A DNA stretch of 64,000 nt, taken from assembly GCF_963675165.1 (NCBI RefSeq), contig NC_087386.1:4904169-4968168 (forward strand). The letters run 5' to 3'. The position numbers were made by a program, and so were the translations under genes. Shown here piece after piece: positions 39,690 to 52,300 of this stretch (position 1 is the first letter of the stretch; each line of letters opens with the position of its first letter). Origin of the DNA: Halichondria panicea (lineage: Eukaryota; Porifera; Demospongiae; Suberitida; Halichondriidae). The notes under the pieces are model-generated. The model was not told the origin of the DNA. It did no database searches and worked only from the letters and a program-made list of their open reading frames with translations.

Positions 39690-42393
39690 CTGTAACGGAG
39701 ATCGTATCCGAACTTCAGGCACCCTTTGAGACATCTTTATGTCAATGACAACTCCGAACTGAGGCGAGTCCTTAGCTTTCTTTGATGAATTTTTGTCCGC
39801 CAGTATGAGAGGGTAATAGACACACTCGCTGGTTCCCAAGGCAACGTCTATCGGCTTAAAACTCGGAATCTAAATTGACAAAGTATAGAGGGTGCACATG
39901 ACATGAAATTACAAATTAACGAAAGTTATGTCAATTGATCTGACTTTAGTTAGCCAGTCTGGTACAGAACTGACATACCGCTATAGTGACAATGTGCACT
40001 CTCCTCTTCTTATACACTTCTCTGGGCAGATACTCGCCGGGCTTGAGTTGGAGAGCCTCTGTCATCGGGTGCAGTGGGACGGACCGCCCGTGTCGTACTG
40101 TGCTGCTGTATGCTCCGTGAACCTATAGAGGATGAGAGGGTGGCAAATATTAGGAAAGGGGCATCCTAAATATTCCAATAATTATATTTACGCAGAAGGT
40201 TTTCAGTGCCTATAGTTCATAATTGAGAAGACGTAAATGTACTGGAATATGCAGAGAAATAATTTATACGTAACTTGTTCATGCAGATTATGAGTGTACA
40301 GCCCCATAAAACCTACATGTAGCTGTGATTTACATGCCATGAGCATATTAACAGAATAGAAAAACCAATACATAATTAATTGTGTACCTTGAGAGTGTCC
40401 TTTGTGTAAACAGTGAGAGGATAGTTTAAGCCAAGCTACAAAGAGAAAAACACATAATAATTATTATCACAGTCCAATTAAGAGACCCTAACATTATCAC
40501 CACAATTGCAAGCACCTTTTAAACTACCAACATATCGTAGCAAGATCACTACAATTAAGCACACCTCATTCTTGATGACAAAGACAGCTTCCATAGCCTC
40601 AGGAGCCATGCTATCCACATCCTCCGTCACTTCCTGTTCCACTTCACCATACGCTATCCACAAGTCCTTGAAGAGCATCAAGCAAGACTTGGTGAGTGTT
40701 AGTAGTAGTGGTGTCTCTGACATAATCTCTACAGAGATTTCCGGGGGTAGTTCGTCCTGTTTGCCAGGTTGAGTGGTCACACTACTTGTTGAGCTCATAG
40801 ATCTCCTGGACCCAATTCGACTGGACACAGAGCTGGAACGGCTGTTTCCTTTGTCTACACTGGTGACAGAGAGGTCCTTCCATATCTGGGCAGAGTGTTA
40901 ATAGCAATGAAATTTACCATGTGTATAGGCAGTGGGGCCCAAAATATGCTACGGGTTCTAAAGGTTATATGTGAGTCCTATTGTTTTGTAGGAGCTACAC
41001 AATTTGTATCCCAATACATGTAAGAATTATAGTCTGAAGCAAAGGCCTTGGGTCAAGCTGAAACACATGTTAACCAACCATATAGCGGCCAGCATGTATA
41101 CGTATACATGTACACGTATACATGTACATATACGACATAAACATACGCTTTCACTTACACTAGCTTTGAGAGTCCATGGAATATAGACCTCCTGGTTTTC
41201 GTAGCTTGGGTCCACAGATGGCTCGAGTAGCGGCTCCCACACATTGTGACCCAGATTGAAGTACGACACCTCCATAGACACAGTAGACAGTACATTCAGC
41301 TGCAGAAAATAATGGGGACACAGTCCTATAAAAGTATAGCGAGAATTAAGTTTATGCATGGATGCCAAAACTGTCAAAACTGCATGCCTATATACAGACA
41401 ATGTTATTAAAAGATCTTTCTATGTAGATTATTATTATGTAAAACCAAGATATCGCTTGGAATTTTTGACAGTGCTCTTAAATTTGTTAGTAACTTAAGG
41501 TCCAGCAAAAAGAGCAAAAACTTGGTCCATGTGAGGCTTGAACTCACGACCTTCGCGTTATCAGCACGACGCTCTACCAACTGAGCTAATGGACCACCTG
41601 AAAACAAACTGTGAGATGCACCTCCACCATTGTTAGTTTATGAAACGTAGCTAAGTCCAGCAAAAAAGAGCAAAAACTTGGTCCATGTGAGGCTTGAACT
41701 CACGGCCTTCGCGTTATCAGCACGACGCTCTACCGACTGAGCTAATGGACCACTTGAATACAAACTGTGAGATGCAAGTCCCCACCGTAGCTATAAGTCC
41801 AGCAAATTGGCATGATCCATGTGAGGTATGAACACGTGACTGTCCATTATCAGCACGATACTCTAACCAACTGAACACATAACGAGGTGGGTGTGCATGT
41901 ACAATGTAAACATTGCTAATTATATATATACTTATTAACATAAAACTGGAGATGATTTTTCACAATTATAAAATGATGGTGGCATATACGAACAGCAATC
42001 ATGCAATTCTATTCCCAGCTAACCTCAGTGCTCCAGTTTGTAGCAGTCAGCTCCATGGCCTTAGCATTACTTTGTGTGTAGTTGCCCATCTTCATAGAAA
42101 TGACGGGGAAGGGGTTTCCCCCAGCCACAGTCTCTTCCTCAACCAGCACTAGCAGACTGTCAATCACCAGAGACAGCTGTATGAACAGATACTTAGAATA
42201 TGCACACAAGGCTAAAAAACTTCACCTTCTCGTCAACATCGAAAACCTCTTCAAGGGGCATGGCCTGGTCAACTGACGTCCCTTCCACGTTTCTTGAGGG
42301 GACGGGGGGGTTGAGGTACCAGCTGCTGCTGTCGACAGGTCTCGTTTCCCAGAGGTCAAGGGGGGAGGTCTCACCAATCTCCACATCACTGTC
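39690..42393 (-). CDS. VPS13: VPS13 exons 42-48: up to the start of the VAB/SHR-BD region
   Basis: Exons: 42226-42393, 42024-42176, 41159-41299, 40565-40885, 40388-40435, 39979-40122, 39690-39869. Landmarks are LWETRPVDSSSWYLN, LSLVIDSLLVLVEEE, VSYFNLGHNVWEPLLEP, TLTKSCLMLFKDLW, FVIKNE followed by LGLNYPLTVYTKDTLK, LQLKPGEYLPRE and EVRIRSPLQ. The LG-LNYPL exon opens the VAB-type region that in relatives binds adaptor peptides. Exon 45 carries a Ser/Arg-rich low-complexity loop. The last donor (CAG, GTACCT) is intact, yet no following exon is visible. Confidence 0.88.
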
Positions 42394-45300
42394 CTAAAGA
42401 TACAAATTACACGCAATACGGTAGCTAATGCGCATATACACACATATACATTGTGTGAGAACGTTGTTAGGTTTAAGAAAATGCAGTCTGTAAAACAGAG
42501 ACTGATTAAAGTAGACAATTAGCATGCATGCACAAACCTGCAGGCATCATTGTTCAACTGTTATCAAGTACAGGTTACTGTATGTACCTTAGCTGTGACC
42601 GGCAGAGCCTTCACCACATGCAGTATCAGTCTAACGGTGGTGGGTGAAAAGGACAAGACAACGTCCGGTACTTCAATATCGATTGCAGTTCCCTCAGATG
42701 TTGATTGTTGCATTCCAAATTTGATAGGTTTTGAGTTCTTGACCTCTAGGACCTATATGTATTACAAGATGTGACAATCAGGAAAGAACTGTTCCTAAAC
42801 CTCTCCTACATAACGTACTAATGCACAACTTCTGAAACTCCCCACCGAGTTAATTGTTTCCCACACTAGTAATCAACAGCATTTACAGAGTATAATTCTA
42901 TACAATCATGCGTCATGTGAGCTAACCTTTGTTGCTGTGTTACGCAAGTTGCTGACTCTAGTTGCAAAGATAGCAAGCTCAGATATTTCCGTCTTTAAAG
43001 TCATCCCAGTAGGACCTTGCTCCATGGAGAAATCAACCGTACTCTGTACAAAAAAAAATAAATGTTACATGGCCTAATGACATACATAGCTATATAAAAC
43101 TCGGTATAATTATTGCAAAATACGCGCACAGATCATAAGTTGAGAGTTCAATTTCAATGAGTACAAACGTGCATGTATTTAGGTCAGTATACAGATTATT
43201 TTTAAACCCTTTTCTGGTTGATTAAGACAACAAACCACTCACCCCCAAAACCAGGGCTCGAGTGTTTTTCTGTTCTGAATTCTTCAGCAACGCTATCAAA
43301 GGTCGAAGGACTTTCACTTTCACTGACAATGTTCCAAGCGGTTTGTCATCACTACTTATCTTTGTTGCCTCCTCTATCGGCTCAGGAGTTGGACTTGGAC
43401 TCTTAAGACTTGGACTTTTAATTGATTCCTGACAACCAGAGTCAATTGTTTCGCTAAAAACTGCATCACTAATTAGTGGCGAGGGTAGTTTTTGTGTAGT
43501 TGAGGATTCGGTTGGTTTGGATAAGGAGCTCACTGACGTCTTAAAGTAGTCGAGTAGCAGAAAAATAAACACGACATCGACAAGCACCTTTGCACTCTCC
43601 ACAGTGCAATCCACTGTAGGATTGAGACAGACGGACAACGTTAATGACATATTATTCACTGTAGACTTAAAGCTTTCATAATTTGTGAGAGGGGTCTATG
43701 GGTATATGCACACAAGGGTTTTGTAAGTCCTGCTAAATAATTATATGTGTAAGCAAAGAAAAGGCAGAGTTGTAATGCACGTACCAAAACTGTCACCATT
43801 CGAAGTTATGTTGAAGGAAACAGAAACTAACGGAACGGTTGATCCCTCGTCCTCCATCACCTTATCTATTAGTCTAGGGGAGGGGATTAGAGCGTACATA
43901 ATGAAATTGACAGCAAATTCAAACATTTTATTTTAAGTGTAGCACGTTTCACAAGACAACTCCTATTGCTATAGAGAGAGAGACAACTCTTTACATACCG
44001 TATAGCATGATTGTATATTTCAAGGGTATAAATGTTTGTGGTTTTCGCTGATTAAGCATGTACCGCGAACATTTATACCCACGAATTTAATATCACATGC
44101 ATGCATGCTGCAGAGGCTGCTATTCCGCGAAAATTGAATCCGCGAAACCTTCCTAATGGTCATTCCGCGAAGTTTATATACCCTCAAAATATACCCGCTA
44201 TACGGTATAAGCTGAGCAGAAAGCATGCATATAATTATGATTGAATGTATACCCATACTTAGTTTACCTTATTAGTTTCTTGTTGGGCATGGATCGACTG
44301 TCCTCCAAACAGGCATTGAGCATTTCCACGGCCACGCCCACAGCGCCATTGCTCTCTATACACACGGTGCTGCTGAATTGATGGAGGTCCAGCGATGCAA
44401 AAGAGTTGTGGTTGCCCTTCACCCACTTATCAGAATCTTTCTGGCTCTGGAATACGATCGAGAAAGATATTGATTAAAGATAAGAATTGTACGTATGTGT
44501 AGCTACCTGGCCCAGATCTATATACAGTACCAGTGTATAAAGTAACAAAGAAATTGAACTTATGTGGAACACGTGTCAAAGTATGAACAATCTGAAAAGT
44601 ATTTAAGCTAGAGTGAAAAGCTCATGCAGTTTTTGTTTATCGTGCAAGGAGCCTCTGAAAATGAATTACTGAGAGCTGTTAATTACTATGAGTCATAGGC
44701 ATCACACTAACGTAAAAAGGATGCAAATCTCAACACTGAAAAATTGTAGCTTCCAAGGTTCAAACTAATCACTGTTCTTCAAAAGCAATTGGTGAAATAT
44801 TTTCTCACGCTTGTGTTGTCGCGAAAGCATCTCAGCAAAAGGTTGTTTAACTGCAAACTATAAACACTGTTGTAGAGCTGCCCTCATGCAGAGACCAGTA
44901 TCACATTATTCACAAGTTCATAACTAAAGGCTAACGTTATGTCACACATGCATTAATTATAGTCACCTTAAACAGTTCAATCTCAATGCTCTTTAACGTG
45001 GCCTTGAGGACCAACATCTTGAAGACTTGGGAACTGGTCTTTGTATCTTCAGTTTCAACTGAGGCATGCCTTTTTACCCCCTCTGTGAAACAGTGTAAAC
45101 ATAAAGATGTGTATACATGCATGTATACCGGTACGTACATTAGGTGTACAATAGGAATATAATAATTTTGGCTTTATAATTATAAAGAATGTATAGTTAT
45201 AAACTATCACATCGAGCACAAGGAACACAGTCTGTCGAATAGGGTACCGTATAGCGGGTAGTTTTGGTGTAAATTTTCGGATGAACTGTCCGAACTGTCC

Positions 45301-48300
45301 TATTAAATATTTCGTATTTTAAATATTAGTACAGCTCAGGATAGTTAAGTTACCGTATTGCGTGCGGTAGATCAAAATATACGACAATTTCCACTATACA
45401 AAAATAACCTGCTATAATACGGTATACTATAGATTATGCAAACACTGAAACTATTATAGTTATACCAGCTGGCTTTGGTAGAGATGACCCTTCCACGGCA
45501 TCTGCAGGTGTCTCATCTGCAAGATAAATAAACGCTCACTGCACACAGAGCATGCAGTCATGTATGTACAATGTATATGTATTGTTTATTATTTCCTTGT
45601 GCAGTGCTAATAGCAACAGGTTTAGCTTAACTGCATACCGTATAGCATGTAATTTTCGTGGGGCAAAATATTCGTGGTTTTCGTGGTTGGAGGTCTGACC
45701 ACGAATATTTTACCCACGAATATTTTACCCACGAATGAAGCGACCTTGCCTACCTTTACCTGCAGTGCAAGCAGAAACCACGAAAATATTACCCACGAAA
45801 TGTCTCAATATTGCTGAACCACGAATATTTTGTCACCCGAAAATTACCCGCTATACGGTAATAACATAGAGTGATTAAATAATTTTATATACATGCAGTG
45901 GCAGGACAGCATACTTCAGTCATAAACCCCATGCTGTTCTTTTCCTGCCTACATATAAATTATCAAGAGTTCATTAGGAAGAGCACGCAACTCCACTTAA
46001 AACCATAGTAGGCGTTCCTTCAGGCCTACGGCACAACCACATGCTGTTGTATAAACCATGAAATCAAATTTGCAATGAATAACATAGTGATGATTATCAC
46101 TAATGTTATTCATTTACAACTGCGGTAGGAAAGGCAATGAATAACAGCGTTACTAATTTTATTCATTGCCTTTCCTACTTGTTGCGGTTACAACAGCCAG
46201 TATCTGTGACGTAGGAGTGGAGGAATGCTTTTTGTGCACAGTCTATTGGAGTTGTGTACTCTTCCTAATGAACCCTTGATTATACATGTAGTTCGGTTTC
46301 TATTTTTTGCATGTCAAATTAAACTTACATTGTATTGTTAGTGCACACTGAGAATTATAGCGAATTAAAACACAAACACAGACACAATTGTTCAGTCAAG
46401 ACAGTTCATCACTAGCTAGGGATGTTGCTGCTGCTGCTGACTAGCGAAATACTCAATACACCTCAGTGGTAACCCTCTGTATTTTTCTCGATTGATGACC
46501 ACATCTTGAGGAAACTGGTTGTTTAGTAACATTGTTTCGTCGGATTCTTGTTTCCTGCATTCGCCAACATCCTTGTACCTGACTTGAACTATGCCAGCGT
46601 AATTTCGGCATTTCCGTCCAAAATTGTGAGTGTGACGCATTTCGAATGGTACACATCTAAACGATTTCCCTTCTCTATCCGTTCCGAATCTCTGGTTGCA
46701 ATCGTGGATAACAACATCACTTTGACAACTCTTATCGCCAAGAGAAACGTACATGGATTTCACTTTAGCAGGTACAACACTGCAATTGTATTCAGAAACA
46801 CCAAAGTCGCATTCAGGGCAGCATTTACCGGGCCTCGTTGCCGTGGGGAATCCGAAACAGTTCAACATAGGGCACTTGATCTTGGAGCATCCAGAACAGT
46901 CACAAAGAGTGCACGGATCCGGATACCATTGCCTCTGGCCGAATGCATTGGTTGTTATGCAGCCTCTAGCACGCAACCAGCAGGGCAGCTCTGTATTGGG
47001 CTGGCAAGTGGTGCAGTTGCTGTTGGTGCTGTTTTCGTTATTAGTCGCATCTTCGTTGCTGGGTGACGTGGCTAGATGTTCTTGCAGATGATCTGGAAGT
47101 TTTGCACTGTCGCACACAACTAGTGTGGAGAGCACAAAAAGTAACAATAGAGAAAGCTTCATTCTATAGCAGCCTGAACTTCTGGTTTTAGTGCTATGAA
47201 AAGTGTGCTCACTGACTTGATCTTATAGAAAGGCTTTGGCTAAATTATGAATGGCTACAGCGCTAGTATGTAGTAATGAGGCCTTATGCAGTTGGCTTCA
47301 AAGCAGCCTCACCCAGGTATGTGTGGGTGGTGGGTACTGTGTACACTAGGTCACTAGGTCACAATAGAATGTGGTATGTGGGTTGTAGCTCGTTATCCAC
47401 CATGGCGACACTCCCACCTAGCTTCCCACTTTGGCTTCCAGTGTGGCATTGTGTGTAACCACTAGACCACGACCAGACAGCTACTTTGTGATTAGGTCAA
47501 GCTCTCCACCTTTGCACAAATGAAAAATAATTTACAGTCATAAACAATGTAGTTGGAATTGGCTGAGTCAGCCAATTACGCTACTATAGTCAGCGTGACC
47601 AATTAAGCATTGAGACACATACAATGTATACACATCACTAACCGCGTTGAGGTGGACTTACTTTTAGTGGGTGTGGTAGGGGTGTGGTCTAAGCTCTCTC
47701 TGAGGTTGCCGGTGAGCACCTGACACAGAGCCTCAATGTCAGCATCACTAGCGGACATCTGGAGGGAGGGGGAGGGGTACAACAGTAAAACAATATCAAA
47801 AAAGATCATAGAGGTTGCATGAAAAGATGTGACAAGTTACACCTCCTTATCCAAGATCATAATTATAGTAATGAAGAAACGTAATGTTTTTTAAAAGTAT
47901 GGAAAGCTCAAAATAACAGCCAATCAAAGTATATACTTCATATCCCAGAGATACATGTGTATGACCACACTGGTCAGTTGGTGGTTGGTTCTATTCACCT
48001 TTAGACAGACATACCACCACTACAGACCAATATGGTGGTTGGTTCTATTCACCTTTAGACAGACATACCACCACTACAGACCAATCTTCACCTCTTAGGT
48101 CAAGTTTACTATGTACACAAAAGAGTGTGTTGAATCGAGGGAGATGAGAGGATTGACAATAGCCACCACTTTAAATGCTGGGCACATCACTGATATCCCC
48201 ACAAGCAGTCAGTACTATACATGTACAATCATGTATGTGTATGTACCTTGAGGTTTCCCAGAGAAGCGTCCAGGTCAATGGTGGGCATGTCTGTGTACCA

Positions 48301-48783
48301 GGAGATGGACAGGTTACGTTTCATCACCAGGGAGAGATTAAACGGCTCCAGGACAGGCGATCGTGGGGGATTATTGGCCACACCCACAAGGGTACTGTGG
48401 GGGGTAAAGAATGGGGCTTAGGTACAGATTACATTCAATCGACCCAAAGCAGTGCTGGTTATCTTGTTTACTTAAACATTCTACATGTACACAATGCAAA
48501 TTCTGAGAAGGGATATTGAAAATGCCTCTCATGACGTACGTACCGATACACTTGCAGATCTTTGAGCTGTATATCGTACTCCTCGTACAGAGGTGGTCTC
48601 TCTCCTCCAGACCACCCTCCCACAAGATGGAAGGAGTTAGACAGCCTCAACACTCCAAGGTCGGCCACTATGACCTCTCCTGAGTTGGAGTGAAGAGGAA
48701 CTACTATCTCTGGAGCTTTGAGAGTGATGGAGAGCTTTATACGCTGACCACTGGCCTGTTTCTCCTGGACCTACATGTACGTA

Positions 48784-48825
<42 letters not shown>

Positions 48826-49341
48826 CGTGCGTGCGTGTGTGTGTGCATGTGTGTTCGTGTGTGTGTGTGTGGAGGGGGAGAGGAGGTACAAGCAACGCTA
48901 TATGGAATCGTACTAACATTGCATGTTGAGTTCAATGCTTTCAAAATGAACATGTGGCATTTACATGTAGTCCAACATAAAGAACATAAGTCCAAAAACC
49001 AAATGTAGTCAGTTATAATTTATATTGACTATGCTAGGATACAATTAGTGCTACTATAATAATTTATAAACTAGACCGAGGGTCAAGCACTCACAGCATT
49101 GATGGCAGCTGTGGCACTCTCCTGTGCCGACTTCTTGGCCCTGTCAATGGCTTCCTGGCTCACCTGCAGCTCCTTCAAGAAGTTGGTGATCTTGCTCACA
49201 AACAGAAAGAGGAGGACTAGTCTCAACTGACCAACAGACGCCTCCACACTAACGTCACACTGGTTCGTATCCAGATAACCTTCAAGGCTCTTAGTAGCTT
49301 GAGGATAAATACCAATCTGAACATTGAGAGAAGTACAAGAG

Positions 49342-49373
<32 letters not shown>

Positions 49374-52300
49374 TGTGCGTGTGTGTACATGTGTATGTGT
49401 GTGTGCACGTATATCAATTTGTTAACAGTACTTGCATGCATTCCCAGATATAGAATGCTGATGGTGAGCTAAGAATCTCGTAATGGATTGCAATTAACCT
49501 TAGAATTGTGAGAGTGGTGGTGATTGTTCTTAATACGGAATGCTCTCGAGTGTTAACCAACAGCGCTAGTGCACTTGCAATTAATGAGGCCTAGATGATA
49601 TAGGTTTCAGCACAAAGCTAAACAACACCTTTGCTTCCAGTGCCTTGGTAGACCCTGTCACGGACACTATCTTAGGGTAGAGGTGGTCAGAGTTCAGTGA
49701 AGAGACATTTACATCAGATATTCTGTAGATAATACACCACTTATACTTTAACTACATGATTCCTGGCGCCACACACAAAGAGAGGTCTAGTTGTGAATTT
49801 TACAGCTTCCTACATGTATAACGCTCCACTCACCCAACTTTGACCTGGATGGTATTGCTAAGCAACTCCACATTGGTGACCAGTTCTGTATTGAGATAGC
49901 AAGCAATAATGAGAACTGCTCAATGGTTGTCTTCAGGAGGGAACTCTTGCACTAACAACTAAAGGCGATCTTTAGTATTGAAATCCAGCCAATCCCGGGC
50001 TACTAAAAGGATCATTACATGTACTTAAGTGTTGAAAGACTCTTAGATAACTAGACATTTTCTACGTTTTTAAACTACATGTAACAATAAGATGATAATT
50101 TATATCAGAGTTTTGATCCCCAATAACCCCACCCACCTTCCACTCTCACAGTAGCTACAGTCTCTCCTTTAGTGTGTAGTGCCAGCTCAACAGTTCCCAC
50201 TACAGCGGTCACTCTGATGTTGACCCCGCCCTCTGCCACATCCACTTCTTTTGTAGGCTGAAGGTCCAAAGACTCTTCAGGTTCAGGCTGCATTGCATGA
50301 TGAATAGTCGTGAAAGTTCATGTGTCCAGAAAAGTATGCAACAGTAAGACCTACTGTAAGTACATGCATGTAATACGATCTACGTAACTATGACACTGAG
50401 AAGAGAACTTGAAACTTAATATTTTGCCTCAGTGTAATTACACTATTGGTGCTAAAGGTAATTACTGTATCAGAAGTGGTATTGATGCGTACCTGAGTGT
50501 CCTTCTCCTTGGGGGAGATGGGGGGTGGTCTAGTCGAAGCTCCTTCATTGAGTGAGCTCAACAGGGACATGGTGACATGGTAGTCCTCAGGGCTGAAGCG
50601 AAGCTGTACAGGCATGAAGAGAATACATTACACAGTCTCTAAACTAGCTTTCGCTAGACCATGCAAACACTATAGTTCTACACATAACTCATTTAGGTCT
50701 ACTTTTTAGAATTCACAGTAACAGTATGAAATAATTATACCTGCCTAACGCTTCTCATGACCTGTATTGACATGATGTGTGCACCACTGTAGTCATTATA
50801 GCTACATGCATGTACACAGTTGCCAAACAAGGAGGACTGACATTGAGTGTCTGGAGGTTAGCCTGAACATCGACAGCTGGCACTACCGTACACCAGCTGC
50901 TCAGACTGCGGGTGACCACACCACTGAACTCTAATGGCTCCACGATCATGTGACCTGGTGATGGCTTTGTCTCCTCCTTCAGACGCTCAACTCTGGAAAA
51001 AACAAACCAATTATCATAAATACACCCACATAATTAGAGATAGCGAGCTCACCGACATAATTATTATCGAGGAAATTTGTATGATATAGTAAAGAGCAAA
51101 GAGCATCAATTCACAAAGACATATACCGAGGAAATTTATGATAATTATGGTAAGGAGCATCAAATGCACAAAAGACAAACTATCAAGGAAATTTATGATG
51201 TGGTAAGGAGCATCGAATGCACAAAAGACAAACTGGCAAGGAAATTTATGATATGGTAAGGAGCATCAAATTCACAAAAGACATACTGGCAAGGAATTAT
51301 GATATGGTAAGGAGCATCAAATGTACAAAAGACAAACTATCAAGGAAATTTATGATATGGTAAGGAGCACCAAATTCACAAAAGACATACTGATAAGGAA
51401 TTATGATGGTAAAGGAGCATCAACTTCACAATCAAAAAGACATACTGTACGTCATAAAAAAATGTATGCATGTACAATGCGACCGACTATAAAACACCGG
51501 CCACCACACAACACACCTTCCCAGTTGTATAGAGCTCAGAGAGACCTCCATCTTGTCCAAGAGAGCCTTCTCTCCTGAGGCACTCACAAGTGAGCCCTTA
51601 TCAAAATCCTCGGTCCCTTCATAGATGCTGTCAGCGTGGAGGAAGTTGTTCTTCACCTTCAAGCGGCCCAGGTCAGCAATGAAGGCGGCCTGACTGAGAG
51701 CACTGAGGGGCAGCACTAGAACAGGGGCAAACACGGTGATGTCTAGACGGACACGACTAGAGCTCTGCTCTCTTAGTGCCTCGGCCTGTGCAGGTGTGTG
51801 TATGAGGGGGCGGGTGGTTTCACGAGCTTAAACTGACAAAAAATGTTTAAACACAGATACATAAATTATATGAAACTATAGTTCTCATTAGAGTATTAGT
51901 TCACTCGAATCAGAGCAATGTTATGTGCACTATTAGCTATCTTTATACAATATTGCTCACGGTTCTAGTGGCTGTCTTTGCAGCTGCCTCTTTTGCCGAG
52001 TCAATCGTTTTCTGGTCCAATTTAAGTTGTGTCAAAAACTCGCTCACAAATCCCTGCAACAAAATGGATACATGTACATGCAGCTGACACTGAATGAGCG
52101 TACCTTGATCTTATTAAGGAATCTGAACAGAATTGTGACCTTCAACCTTTGGACTTTGGCCTTTACGCTGAGGTTGGCTGTATTGAGGTCGGTCTTGGGA
52201 GCGTTCTTGTACACAACAACCTGTGAATGCACACATTGCATTAATACAAAGTGAAATATATATTACACTGTCTAGGTTTTGGGTAAATTACCCGTTTGTC

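Noticed and set aside
40506-40772. 88-codon plus-strand frame
   Set aside because: It is antisense to VPS13 exon 45.
46548-47091. Plus-strand frames of 112 and 172 codons
   Set aside because: They are antisense to the VWC gene, which has the signal peptide, the CCPEC signature and a sensible start.
48637-48995. Several minus- and plus-strand frames rich in His-Thr or Cys-Val
   Set aside because: They are translations of the GT/CA microsatellite next to VPS13 exon 32.
51067-51450. Possible CRISPR-like array (regular repeats of about 53 bp)
   Set aside because: The whole unit is repeated without unique spacers, and it sits in an intron of a eukaryotic gene.
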